A stretch of DNA of 64,000 bases from Tateyamaria omphalii (GTDB taxonomy: Bacteria; Pseudomonadota; Alphaproteobacteria; Rhodobacterales; Rhodobacteraceae). Below are positions 16,278 through 25,162 of this stretch, one piece after another; positions within the stretch are counted from its first letter, which is position 1; every line of letters starts with the position of its first letter. The stretch covers positions 124,001 to 188,000 of the forward strand of contig NZ_JAHVHT010000006.1 of the NCBI RefSeq assembly GCF_019802125.1. Direction: 5' to 3'. The translations under genes were made by a program, and so were the position numbers. The notes beneath the pieces are model-generated. The model saw nothing but the letters and a program-made list of their open reading frames with translations, ran no database searches and had not been told where the DNA came from.

Positions 16278-17431
16278 TGGACAACATTGCTGGTTCCAAA
16301 TCGTCCCTTGGCTGGGCTGTAAACATCTCGGTCGTGCTGCTTGTCGCACTGTGGGTGTTCCCGACCTTCGGGCTGCTCGTGTCGTCCTTCCGCACCGCCG
16401 ACCAGATCGTCGGGTCGGGCTGGTGGGCCTCGATGTTCCCTTCGGAACAGACAGAACGCTTCCGCGCTTCGGACCCGGACGAGAACCGCGTGCAACAAGG
16501 CGATCTGTTCGTGGTCGAGGGCAACATCTTCGAAGAAAACGGCGGCGGTGGCGACATCAAGAGCTGGGGCACCTCATCCCGTGCGGTGGATGCCTATCAA
16601 CCGGGTGACGTAGCTGATCTGGGCGATGGTGAGACCTTCACTGTGGACGCCGACGGCAACTACGCCTGGTCCGGCAATGAAGAGCAGATCAGCGGACGGG
16701 GCCAGCGCGCCTTTGTTACCGCAGAAACGCCGCCCGAGTTCACGACCGAAAACTACGTGAACATCATGACCAGCGGCGACAGCAACGACAACATGGCCAA
16801 GGCGTTCTTCAATACGCTGACGGTCACGATCCCAGCAACCATCATTCCTATCGTGGTGGCTGCATTCGCCGCCTACGCGCTGGCTTGGATGGACTTCCCC
16901 GGCCGTGCCATCCTGATCGCCTGCGTCGTGGGTCTGTTGGTGGTGCCACTGCAACTGGCACTGATCCCGCTGCTGAAACTGCACGTGGGGATCGGCATCG
17001 GCAAAGGGTACCTCGGCGTCTGGCTGGCCCATACCGGCTTTGGCCTTCCATTGGCGATATACCTCTTGCGAAATTACATGGTTGGCCTGCCCCGCGACAT
17101 CATCGAAAACGCCAAGGTGGACGGCGCGACGGATTTCCAGATCTTCACCAAGATCATCCTCCCACTGTCGTTCCCCGCCTTGGCGTCCTTTGCGATCTTC
17201 CAGTTTCTGTGGACCTGGAACGACCTGCTGGTGGCCAAGGTGTTCCTGATTGACGCCACGGGGCAGACGACGGTTATGACCGACCAGATCGTGAACTTGC
17301 TGGGCACCCGCGGGGGCAATTGGGAAATCCTGGCCACAGCGGCGTTCGTGTCGATTGCGGTGCCGCTGTGCGTCTTCTTCGCAATGCAGAAATACCTGGT
17401 GCGCGGTTTGCTGGCCGGGTCGGTGAAATAG
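16274..17431 (+). CDS. aglG: Alpha-glucoside ABC transporter permease 2
   Basis: A 385-residue MalG-type permease. The EAA loop near residues 275-295 (PRDIIENAKVDGATDFQIF) is conserved. Between helix 1 (to about residue 38) and helix 2 (about 180) lies an unusually long hydrophilic stretch, residues ~50-165, rich in Asp, Glu and Gly, which should face the periplasm. The start at 16274 overlaps the aglF stop; the next in-frame ATG at 16277 is equally possible. The aglA start follows 11 nt after the stop. Confidence 0.92.
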   Translation: MMDNIAGSKSSLGWAVNISVVLLVALWVFPTFGLLVSSFRTADQIVGSGWWASMFPSEQTERFRASDPDENRVQQGDLFVVEGNIFEENGGGGDIKSWGTSSRAVDAYQPGDVADLGDGETFTVDADGNYAWSGNEEQISGRGQRAFVTAETPPEFTTENYVNIMTSGDSNDNMAKAFFNTLTVTIPATIIPIVVAAFAAYALAWMDFPGRAILIACVVGLLVVPLQLALIPLLKLHVGIGIGKGYLGVWLAHTGFGLPLAIYLLRNYMVGLPRDIIENAKVDGATDFQIFTKIILPLSFPALASFAIFQFLWTWNDLLVAKVFLIDATGQTTVMTDQIVNLLGTRGGNWEILATAAFVSIAVPLCVFFAMQKYLVRGLLAGSVK

Positions 17432-17442
17432 GACCTCCTTAC

Positions 17443-19098
17443 ATGAACAAGAAAGCGGAATTCGACATGGCTCGGACTCTTGTGACGGACACGGACTGGT
17501 GGCGCGGGGCGGTGATCTACCAGATCTATCCGCGCAGTTTTCAGGACAGCAACGGCGACGGCATCGGCGATCTGAATGGGATCACCAGCCGCCTGCCCTA
17601 CGTGGCCTCGCTGGGTGTCGACGCGATCTGGATTTCGCCCTTCTTCACCTCACCGATGAAGGATTTCGGCTACGACGTCAGCGACTATTGCGGCGTCGAT
17701 CCGATGTTCGGCACGATGGCCGATTTCGATGCGCTGGTTGAAACGGCCCACGCCCTTGGCCTTCGGGTGATGATCGATCTGGTGCTGAGCCACACCAGCG
17801 ACGAACACCCGTGGTTTCAGGACAGCGCGCCCAGCCGCGACAGTGACAAGGCCGACTGGTATGTCTGGTCCGACCCCAAACCCGACGGCACGCCGCCCAA
17901 CAACTGGTTGTCGATCTTTGGTGGCCCCGCCTGGACGTGGGAGCCGCGGCGCGAGCAGTATTACCTGCACAACTTTCTGACGACGCAGCCGGACCTGAAT
18001 TTCCATAACCCGGATGTGCAGGACGCGCTGCTGGATGTGACCCGCTTCTGGCTGGATCGCGGCGTGGATGGCTTCCGACTCGACACCATCAATTTTTACT
18101 ATGCCGACAAGGACCTGCGCGACAATCCGGCCCTGCCGCCGGAACGACGCAACGCCAATATCGCCCCATCGGTGAACCCCTATAACCACCAGGAACACGT
18201 CCATTCCAAAAACCAGTCAGAGAATCTGGAATTTCTGGCCCGCTTCCGCGCGCTGCTGGACCAATACCCCGGTTCCGCCGCCGTGGGCGAAGTGGGCGAC
18301 GCGCAGCGCGGGCTCGAGATCATGGGCGAATACACGGCAGGCGATGAGCGCGTGCAGATGTGCTATGCGTTCGAGTTTCTGGCCAAGGATCCGCTGACCT
18401 CAACCCGCGTGGTCGAGGTGCTGAACAAGGTCGATGAGGTCGCCACCGATGGCTGGGCCTGCTGGGCGTTTTCCAACCACGACGTCATCCGCCACGCGAG
18501 CCGCTGGGAGCTGTCGGACGCGGCCATGCGCGCCTACGCAACGCTGATCCTGTGCCTGCGCGGTTCGGTCTGTCTCTATCAGGGCGAAGAGCTGGGGTTG
18601 CACGAGGCCGATGTGGCCTTTGAGGACCTGCAAGACCCCTACGGCATCGAATTCTGGCCAGAGTTCAAGGGTCGCGACGGCTGCCGGACCCCCATGGTGT
18701 GGGAGCCATCGAACAGCCATGGCGGCTTTACCGCGGGCGATCCGTGGCTGCCTGTCAGCCGCGAGCATCTGCACAGTGCCGTCACCACGCAAGAGGACGA
18801 CCCAAGTGCCCTGCTGCATCACTACCGCAAGGCCATCGCCCTGCGGCACGCGCACAAGGCCCTGTCGAAAGGCACCCATGACGGGGTGAAGGCCACGGGC
18901 GACGTGGTGCACTTCACGCGCCATCACGACGACCAGACCATATTCTGCGCCATCAACCTAAGCGACGAACCATCCACACTGGACCTGCCTGCGGGCGCAT
19001 GGGTGACCATCGGATCGGAACTGGGCAGCATCGCCCCCGGCCCCGATGGACACGTGCATCTGGGCCCCTGGCAGGTGGCAATTGCACTGAAGACATAA
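17443..19098 (+). CDS. aglA: Alpha-glucosidase, GH13
   Basis: A 551-residue cytoplasmic GH13 alpha-glucosidase that would hydrolyse imported disaccharides to glucose. WWRGAVIYQIYPRSFQDSNG near the N terminus starts the barrel. The nucleophile is D214 in DGFRLD, the acid/base E283 in VGEVGD, and the third carboxylate D347 in FSNHD. The ATG at 17443 has AGGA 9 nt ahead; another Met eight residues later (17467) is possible. It lies between aglG and aglK as in the S. meliloti operon. Confidence 0.95.
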   Translation: MNKKAEFDMARTLVTDTDWWRGAVIYQIYPRSFQDSNGDGIGDLNGITSRLPYVASLGVDAIWISPFFTSPMKDFGYDVSDYCGVDPMFGTMADFDALVETAHALGLRVMIDLVLSHTSDEHPWFQDSAPSRDSDKADWYVWSDPKPDGTPPNNWLSIFGGPAWTWEPRREQYYLHNFLTTQPDLNFHNPDVQDALLDVTRFWLDRGVDGFRLDTINFYYADKDLRDNPALPPERRNANIAPSVNPYNHQEHVHSKNQSENLEFLARFRALLDQYPGSAAVGEVGDAQRGLEIMGEYTAGDERVQMCYAFEFLAKDPLTSTRVVEVLNKVDEVATDGWACWAFSNHDVIRHASRWELSDAAMRAYATLILCLRGSVCLYQGEELGLHEADVAFEDLQDPYGIEFWPEFKGRDGCRTPMVWEPSNSHGGFTAGDPWLPVSREHLHSAVTTQEDDPSALLHHYRKAIALRHAHKALSKGTHDGVKATGDVVHFTRHHDDQTIFCAINLSDEPSTLDLPAGAWVTIGSELGSIAPGPDGHVHLGPWQVAIALKT

Positions 19099-19149
19099 CC
19101 GAGGAGAGCGGGGAGCGGGCCACCGCCACCCCGAAGGGAGGGACCAACC

Positions 19150-20238
19150 ATGGCCGATTTGAAACTGACAGATGTCGAAAAGACATATGGCGGCACGGTC
19201 AACGTGCTCAACAACATCAACCTCGACATCGAAAAGGGCGAGCTGATCGTCTTTGTCGGCCCATCGGGCTGCGGCAAGTCCACGCTGTTGCGCATGATTG
19301 CAGGGCTGGAGCAGATCACCGGCGGTACGCTGGAAATCGACGGGACCGTCGTCAACGACGTGCCCCCCGCCCAGCGCGGCATCGCCATGGTGTTTCAGTC
19401 CTATGCCCTCTATCCGCACATGACCGTGCGCGACAACATGACCTTTGCCTTGAAGCTGGCAAAGAAATCTCAGTCCGAGATTGATGAGGCTGTGAACCGC
19501 GCCGCCCGCATCCTGCAGCTTGAGCCTTATCTCGACCGCCTGCCCAAGGCTTTGTCCGGTGGTCAGCGCCAGCGGGTCGCCATCGGTCGCTCCATCGTCC
19601 GCGACCCCAAGGTGTATCTCTTTGACGAGCCGCTTTCGAACCTCGACGCCGCCCTGCGCGTCGCAACCCGGATCGAGATTGCGCAACTGAAAGAGTCGAT
19701 GCCCGACAGCACGATGATCTACGTGACCCACGACCAGGTGGAGGCGATGACGCTCGCCAGCCGCATCGTGGTTCTGGCGAACAAGGGGATCGCGCAGGTC
19801 GGCTCTCCGCTTGAGCTATATGAACGCCCCGAGAACGAGTTTGTCGCACAGTTCATCGGCTCCCCGTCCATGAACCTGCTGCCGGGCGAGATTGTCGAGA
19901 CCGGCGCGCAGACCAAGGTGAAGATGAAGGGCGGTGGCATCGTGACATCCGCCGTGCCCACGGAGGACAGCGACAAGGGCCTACAGGTCAACGTCGGCGT
20001 CCGGCCCGAGGACATGGTCGAAACCGATGGCGACGCCGTATTCGAAGGCACCGTGGATTTCACCGAAGCCTTGGGCGAAGTGACCATCCTCTACTTTCAC
20101 GCGGACGAGGGTGAGTCTGCCGTGCTGGCAAAAATGCCGGGCATTCACAAGGATCTTCGCGGCAAGTCGGTCAAGGTGACAGCCGCACCCGAAAAGGTGC
20201 AGCTGTTCTCGAACGGTCAGTCGCTTTACTACCGCTAA
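19150..20238 (+). CDS. aglK: Alpha-glucoside ABC transporter ATPase
   Basis: A 362-residue MalK/UgpC-type ATPase that energises AglFG. Walker A GPSGCGKST is at 37-45, Q-loop Gln at 83, signature LSGGQ at 135-139, Walker B VYLFDE at 155-160 and the switch His at 194. A C-terminal TOBE/MalK regulatory domain follows (VGVRPEDM near 285). GGGAGGG precedes the ATG by 6-7 nt. It is the last agl gene; its stop overlaps the end of the convergent frcR gene by four bases. Confidence 0.95.
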   Translation: MADLKLTDVEKTYGGTVNVLNNINLDIEKGELIVFVGPSGCGKSTLLRMIAGLEQITGGTLEIDGTVVNDVPPAQRGIAMVFQSYALYPHMTVRDNMTFALKLAKKSQSEIDEAVNRAARILQLEPYLDRLPKALSGGQRQRVAIGRSIVRDPKVYLFDEPLSNLDAALRVATRIEIAQLKESMPDSTMIYVTHDQVEAMTLASRIVVLANKGIAQVGSPLELYERPENEFVAQFIGSPSMNLLPGEIVETGAQTKVKMKGGGIVTSAVPTEDSDKGLQVNVGVRPEDMVETDGDAVFEGTVDFTEALGEVTILYFHADEGESAVLAKMPGIHKDLRGKSVKVTAAPEKVQLFSNGQSLYYR

Positions 20239-21437
20239 GCCTGCTCGAACATCGCCGCTGAGCGGTCAAGCAGGAACTGACCGATGATTGGCCCCGTGGC
20301 AGCACCTATGCCACGGGCATTTCCACCAATCTGCCCTTCCACCGTCTTGGGCCGAAACAGTCCGCGCATATCTTTCGTAGCAAGCGCAGCACCGGTCATA
20401 TCGACCAGACGCGCACGAATGGATGTCGGCATGGCACCGTCGATGACAACGGCCTCCACGTCGATCACAGCGCAGCTCGCGACACAGGCAATGGCCAGCG
20501 CGTCCGCCGTTTGTTCGAGCCAGGGCACGACGAACTGTTCCAGATGCGCCCAGTCCTGCGGCTGCTGCCAAAGCTGACGGGGATCCTCCCCCGCTTCGAT
20601 CAACCGGACCTCGAGCGTTCGGATCGACGCAAGGTCGATCAGGTGCCCCGATGTTCCGTTCAGATCTGCTACCGGCATGGTGCCGAAGGCCCCGGCATTC
20701 TTCTGACTCCCCTCAAAAACTGCGTGATCCAGCACCACCCCACCCCCAACAAATGCGCCAAGGAAGAAGTACACATAATCGCGATACTCACGACCGATCC
20801 CGAACACATGTTCAGCCCTGCAGGCGGCGGTCGCGTCATTGACCAGACGCACGGGCAGGTCGGTGATCCGCGCCACTTCAGCCACGAAGTCCGCGTCCTT
20901 CCAGGCGGCAAACTCCTCCGGCGGCGCGTCCAGCAATTCGTGCCAGCTCCAAAGCTCGAAGGGTGCTGCAATACCGACACCACACAGACGGGCGCGCATC
21001 GCGTCATCCATCTGATCCATCAATTCAGCAAAACCGCTGCGGAGGAAATCAAAGACATGGCCGGGCAAGGGGTAGTCATAGGTATGCCGCAACTGGTGCC
21101 GCACCTGCCCCATCGCATCCAGCACCAAGAGGTCCGCACTGCGTCGCCCGATCTTCAGGCCGACCGAGAACACGCCATCCGGGTTCAGCAGATAGGGAAC
21201 CGAGGGCTTGCCGACCTTCCCCTTTACCGGCGCACCCTTAATCAACAACCCGTCCTGTTCCAGCTTACGCAGGATGACAGACGCTGTCTGCGACGACAGC
21301 CCCGTCCGACGCGCAAGATCACTGCCCGGCAGCCCGCCATTGCGCTGCAGGATCGACAGGATCAACCGCTCATTGTAAGCGCGAACTCCCGTCTGATTGA
21401 TCCCACCAGACAGGGTCCGCACGTGGTCCAGTTCCAT
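20235..21437 (-). CDS. frcR: ROK family repressor of the frc operon
   Basis: A 400-residue ROK regulator: winged helix at residues ~15-75 (LAGSDLARRTGLSSQTASVILRKL-like region) and a sugar-kinase-like domain behind it. AGGGAGGT lies 8 nt before the ATG at 21437, so I prefer this to the GTG at 21458. The Zn-binding Cys cluster usual in ROK proteins (CxCGxxGC after the GxxGH segment) is absent: where it should be, the chain reads NAGAFGTMPVADLNGTSGH. It is divergent from frcBCAK as in S. meliloti, and a long palindrome lies between them. Confidence 0.88.
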   Translation of the reverse strand: MELDHVRTLSGGINQTGVRAYNERLILSILQRNGGLPGSDLARRTGLSSQTASVILRKLEQDGLLIKGAPVKGKVGKPSVPYLLNPDGVFSVGLKIGRRSADLLVLDAMGQVRHQLRHTYDYPLPGHVFDFLRSGFAELMDQMDDAMRARLCGVGIAAPFELWSWHELLDAPPEEFAAWKDADFVAEVARITDLPVRLVNDATAACRAEHVFGIGREYRDYVYFFLGAFVGGGVVLDHAVFEGSQKNAGAFGTMPVADLNGTSGHLIDLASIRTLEVRLIEAGEDPRQLWQQPQDWAHLEQFVVPWLEQTADALAIACVASCAVIDVEAVVIDGAMPTSIRARLVDMTGAALATKDMRGLFRPKTVEGQIGGNARGIGAATGPIIGQFLLDRSAAMFEQA

Positions 21438-21470
21438 CAGACCATACCTCCCTGCCACAACTTTGCGCGC

Positions 21471-21505
21471 GTCAATTAATAAATCAAGTTGATTTATAAA
21501 TTGAC
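21471..21505. promoter_or_regulatory. 35-bp palindrome, candidate FrcR operator
   Basis: Left arm GTCAATTAATAAATCAA, one spacer base, right arm TTGATTTATAAATTGAC: 17-bp arms with a single mismatch. It is very AT-rich against a GC-rich background and is central in the frcR-frcB divergent region, as expected for a ROK operator. Confidence 0.7.
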
Positions 21506-21582
21506 AGGATCACAGAATCGCGTTTCCCTTGGGGCAGGTCGGATCGCCTATTTTCGAGTCCGGCAAGTTCTGGGAGGACACC

Positions 21583-22602
21583 ATGAAGAAACTACTGCTG
21601 GGCACGGCTTGTGCCCTGACCACCATGGCGGGCGCGGCTTTGGCCGACGGGCATGCAATTTCGGCGTGCCTGATCACCAAGACAGACACCAACCCGTTTT
21701 TCGTAAAGATGCGCGAGGGCGCCACGGCCAAGGCGGAAGAACTTGGCATCAACCTCAGCTCCTTTGCGGGCAAGGTCGATGGCGACCATGAAACGCAAGT
21801 TCAAGCGATCGAGACGTGTATCGCAAACGGCGCCAAGGGCATCCTGCTGACGGCATCCGACACCGCGAGCATTGTGCCCGTCGTGCAGCAGGCGCGGGAT
21901 GCTGGCCTTCTGGTCATCGCGCTCGACACGCCGCTGGAACCCATTGATGCGGCCGACATGACCTTTGCCACCGACAACTTCCTGGCCGGTGAATTGATCG
22001 GCGCGTGGGCCGCCGCGACCCTTGGCGATGCTGCGGCAGACGCCAAGATCGGCATGCTTGATCTTGCCATCAGCCAGCCCACCGTGGGCGTGCTGCGCGA
22101 TCAGGGCTTCCTGACCGGCTTTGGTATCGACATCGGCGATCCGAACAAATGGGGCGACGAGACCGATGCGCGCATTGTCGGCAATGACGTGACCGCCGGG
22201 AACGAGGAAGGCGGTCGCCGCGCGATGGAGAACCTGCTGGCCAAGGATCCGTTCATCAACGTGGTCTACACCATCAACGAACCTGCCGCCGCCGGTGCAT
22301 ATGAAGCGCTCAAGGCCATTGGCCGCGAAAACGACGTGCTGATCGTGTCCGTCGATGGCGGCTGCCCTGGTGTGCAGAACGTGGCCGACGGCGTGATCGG
22401 TGCCACCTCACAGCAATACCCGCTGCTGATGGCGTCGCTCGGGATCGAAGCGATTGCCGCCTGGGCGAAAGACGGCACCAAGCCCGAAGCAACCGAAGGT
22501 AAGGCGTTCTTTGACACCGGCGTGGCGCTGGTCACGGACCAGCCTGCCGATGGGGTCGAGAGCATCTCCGTCGAAGAAGGCAAGAACCTCTGCTGGGGCT
22601 GA
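21583..22602 (+). CDS. frcB: Fructose-type ABC transporter substrate-binding protein
   Basis: A 339-residue periplasmic binding protein of the ribose/fructose (RbsB/FrcB) cluster. It has a signal peptide with cleavage after AALA, then the [15 protein letters not shown] strand typical of FrcB. The ATG at 21583 has GGGAGGA 4 nt ahead. Gene order (ROK regulator, binding protein, permease, ATPase, P-loop kinase) matches frcR-frcBCAK, whose substrates in S. meliloti are fructose, mannose and ribose. Stem-loops follow its stop. Confidence 0.92.
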   Translation: MKKLLLGTACALTTMAGAALADGHAISACLITKTDTNPFFVKMREGATAKAEELGINLSSFAGKVDGDHETQVQAIETCIANGAKGILLTASDTASIVPVVQQARDAGLLVIALDTPLEPIDAADMTFATDNFLAGELIGAWAAATLGDAAADAKIGMLDLAISQPTVGVLRDQGFLTGFGIDIGDPNKWGDETDARIVGNDVTAGNEEGGRRAMENLLAKDPFINVVYTINEPAAAGAYEALKAIGRENDVLIVSVDGGCPGVQNVADGVIGATSQQYPLLMASLGIEAIAAWAKDGTKPEATEGKAFFDTGVALVTDQPADGVESISVEEGKNLCWG

Positions 22603-22620
22603 TCCACTGACGCGGATCAG
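22599..22620 (+). other. Stem-loop at the frcB stop codon
   Basis: CTGATCC, 8-nt loop, GGATCAG: a perfect 7-bp stem that includes the frcB stop codon. Confidence 0.45.
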
Positions 22621-22662
22621 ACGGCTGGGGGCCTCGGCCCTCGCGGACCACCAGATCTGATC

Positions 22663-22685
22663 GGGGCAGGCCAAGCGCCTGCCCC
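22663..22685 (+). terminator. Intercistronic hairpin, frcB-frcC
   Basis: GGGGCAGGC-CAAGC-GCCTGCCCC, a perfect 9-bp stem, is followed by TTT. It probably acts as a leaky terminator or RNA stabiliser, lowering permease and ATPase expression relative to FrcB. Confidence 0.65.
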
Positions 22686-22711
22686 TTTCCCCACGCCAAG
22701 GATGGGACGAC

Positions 22712-23776
22712 ATGACCCAATCGGACAACTATGAAGCTGCATCTTCCTCCGACGCCACCGTCGCCGAGTTCGAGGATCACCGCCGCGGCATCGTCGGGCA
22801 AATCCAGCACACGCTGCACCAGACACCCTCACTGGTGCCACTGATCGTGCTGATCTTTTCCATCGCGCTTTTCGGCATCCTGCTCGGCTCGCGCTTCTTC
22901 TCGCCCTTCGCACTGACACTGATCCTGCAACAGGTGCAGATCGTCGGCGTGCTGGCCGCGGCCCAAACGCTGATCATCCTGACCGCAGGCATCGACCTGA
23001 GCGTGGGCGCCATCGCAGTGCTCTGCACCGTGGTCATGGGCAAGGCATCCTTCCAATATGGCATCCCGCCCGCTGTCTCCGTCGCCATCGGCCTTACTGT
23101 CGGCACCGCCCTTGGGGCGATCAGTGGCTGGCTCGTAAGCCGCATGAAGCTGCCCCCCTTCATCGTGACCTTGGGCATGTGGCAGATCGTGCTCGCGGCG
23201 AACTACCTCTACTCCGCCAACGAAACCATCCGGTCGCAGGACATCGAGGCGGAAGCGTCCTTCCTCCAGTTCCTCGGGACCAAGTTCACCATCGGCGGTG
23301 CGGTCTTCACCCTCGGCGTGTTGGGGATGATCGCGTTGTTCGTCATCCTCGCCTATGCGCTCAGATCTACAGCATGGGGCAGACATGTCTATGCGGTGGG
23401 CGACGACCCCGAAGCGGCGGAACTCTCCGGCGTGGATGTCCACAAAACCTACATGTCCGTCTACATGGCCGCGGGGTTCATTTGCGCGCTCGCAGGCTGG
23501 GTGATGATCGGGCGGTTCGGGTCCATCTCGCCCTCGGCCACCACGGGCGTCATCGGCAATATTCAGTCCATCACCGCCGTGGTGATTGGCGGCATCTCCC
23601 TCTTCGGCGGGCGCGGCTCCATCGCGGGCGCGCTGTTTGGCGCGCTAATTGTTGGCGTGTTCGAACTTGGCCTGCGCATGGCCGGGGCGGACCCGCAATG
23701 GACCTTCATGCTGATCGGCATGCTCATCATCGCGGCGGTCGCCGTCGACCAATGGATACGGAAGGTAGCGGCATGA
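22712..23776 (+). CDS. frcC: Fructose-type ABC transporter permease
   Basis: A 354-residue RbsC-type permease with about ten hydrophobic segments. LIILTAGIDLSVGAI near residue 90 and the C-terminal GGISLFGGRGSIAGA motif are family signatures. About 40 hydrophilic residues precede the first helix. Its stop overlaps the frcA start by four bases (ATGA). Confidence 0.93.
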   Translation: MTQSDNYEAASSSDATVAEFEDHRRGIVGQIQHTLHQTPSLVPLIVLIFSIALFGILLGSRFFSPFALTLILQQVQIVGVLAAAQTLIILTAGIDLSVGAIAVLCTVVMGKASFQYGIPPAVSVAIGLTVGTALGAISGWLVSRMKLPPFIVTLGMWQIVLAANYLYSANETIRSQDIEAEASFLQFLGTKFTIGGAVFTLGVLGMIALFVILAYALRSTAWGRHVYAVGDDPEAAELSGVDVHKTYMSVYMAAGFICALAGWVMIGRFGSISPSATTGVIGNIQSITAVVIGGISLFGGRGSIAGALFGALIVGVFELGLRMAGADPQWTFMLIGMLIIAAVAVDQWIRKVAA

Positions 23777-24543
23777 CCGAACCCATTCTCAAAGCCCGCA
23801 ACCTCGTGAAGCGCTATGGCAAAGTCACGGCGCTCGACCACGCGGATTTTGACCTGATGCCGGGCGAGATCCTCGCCGTCATCGGGGACAACGGGGCGGG
23901 CAAGTCGTCGATGATCAAAGCTGTGTCGGGCGCGGTCATTCCGGATGAAGGACAGGTCTGGCTTGATGGAGAAGAAGTGAGGTTTCGCTCCCCCATCGAA
24001 GCCCGCGAACGGGGCATCGAAACGGTCTACCAACAGCTTGCCATGTCCCCCGCCCTGTCCATCGCCGACAACATGTTCATGGGGCGAGAGCTGCGCAAAC
24101 CAGGGATCATGGGTAAGGTCTTTCGCCAACTCGACAAACCCGCGATGCAGAAATTCGCGCGGGAAAAGCTGAGCGAACTGGGCCTTGCCACGATCCAGAA
24201 CATCAACCAAGCAGTCGAATCCCTCTCGGGTGGTCAGCGGCAAGGCGTCGCCGTGGCCCGTGCGGCAGCCTTCGGCTCCAAGGTGGTAATCCTGGACGAA
24301 CCCACCGCTGCGCTCGGGGTCAAGGAAAGCCGCAAGGTGCTGGAACTGATCCTCGACGTGAAATCCCGCGGCATCCCGATCATCCTGATCAGCCACAACA
24401 TGCCTCATGTCTTTGAAGTGGCCGACCGCATTCACGTGCACCGACTGGGCAGGCGGCTATGTGTAATCGACCCCAAGGATCACTCGATGTCAGACGCGGT
24501 CGCCTACATGACCGGGGCCGCCGTACCGGAGATGGCTGCGTAA
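23773..24543 (+). CDS. frcA: Fructose-type ABC transporter ATPase, single domain
   Basis: A 256-residue ATPase with one nucleotide-binding domain, unlike the two-domain RbsA/XylG of E. coli. Walker A GDNGAGKSS is at 38-46, signature LSGGQ at 151-155 and Walker B VVILDE at 171-176, with the switch His in LISHNM. The start is the ATG at 23773, overlapping the frcC stop; the frame is open far upstream but that part is a shadow of frcC. FrcA of S. meliloti is also single-domain, so the short length is a family feature. It ends one base before frcK. Confidence 0.93.
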   Translation: MTEPILKARNLVKRYGKVTALDHADFDLMPGEILAVIGDNGAGKSSMIKAVSGAVIPDEGQVWLDGEEVRFRSPIEARERGIETVYQQLAMSPALSIADNMFMGRELRKPGIMGKVFRQLDKPAMQKFAREKLSELGLATIQNINQAVESLSGGQRQGVAVARAAAFGSKVVILDEPTAALGVKESRKVLELILDVKSRGIPIILISHNMPHVFEVADRIHVHRLGRRLCVIDPKDHSMSDAVAYMTGAAVPEMAA

Positions 24544-24544
24544 G

Positions 24545-25162
24545 ATGACCCTCGACCAGATCTGCGCGCAGATCCTAGACCGGCCAACGACGCCACACCG
24601 GCGGCTGGTGGCAGTCGTGGGTCCACCCGCCAGCGGCAAGAGCACTCTGGCGCAAATCATTGCGGCGCATCTCAGGGATCAGGGCGAAGACACATCTGTC
24701 GTGCCGATGGACGGCTTTCACCTCGATGACGCGCTATTGAAAATCGACGGCACCCAGAACCGCAAAGGTGCGCCCAACACATTCGATGCATACGGATTCG
24801 TACGTCTGGTGCAGGCACTGCAATCGCATGAGCAGGTTGTCTTTCCCGTGTTCGACCGCAACCGTGAAATCGCAATCGCCGGTGCCGGGCGCGTCGAAGC
24901 CGCCTGCCGCACCGTGATTGTCGAGGGCAACTACCTGCTTCTCAACGCGCCGCCATGGACCCAGCTTCACGATCTATGGTCTTTCTCGATCGCGCTGCGT
25001 CCACCCATCGACACTCTCACCGCCCGACTTCACGCCCGCTGGGCCGAACACGGCAAACCTGATGCGCAAACCTGGATTGACACGAACGACATGCCCAATA
25101 TCACCACAGTCCTGAACCAGTCGGCCCCCGCCGACGTCACCCTCTCGGAGAGCCCCAAATGA
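24545..25162 (+). CDS. frcK: P-loop nucleoside/pantothenate kinase-like protein FrcK
   Basis: A 205-residue protein with Walker A GPPASGKST (residues 26-34) and the MDGFHLDD segment typical of the uridine kinase/pantothenate kinase fold. It occupies the frcK position. FrcK's biochemical role is not settled in the family as far as I know; phosphorylation of a sugar or nucleoside-like product is plausible. It starts one base after frcA and overlaps the next gene by four bases. Confidence 0.85.
   Translation: MTLDQICAQILDRPTTPHRRLVAVVGPPASGKSTLAQIIAAHLRDQGEDTSVVPMDGFHLDDALLKIDGTQNRKGAPNTFDAYGFVRLVQALQSHEQVVFPVFDRNREIAIAGAGRVEAACRTVIVEGNYLLLNAPPWTQLHDLWSFSIALRPPIDTLTARLHARWAEHGKPDAQTWIDTNDMPNITTVLNQSAPADVTLSESPK

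Noticed and set aside
23179-23772. N-terminal extension of the frcA frame
   Set aside because: It overlaps frcC out of frame; the ABC domain starts exactly at the ATG at 23773.
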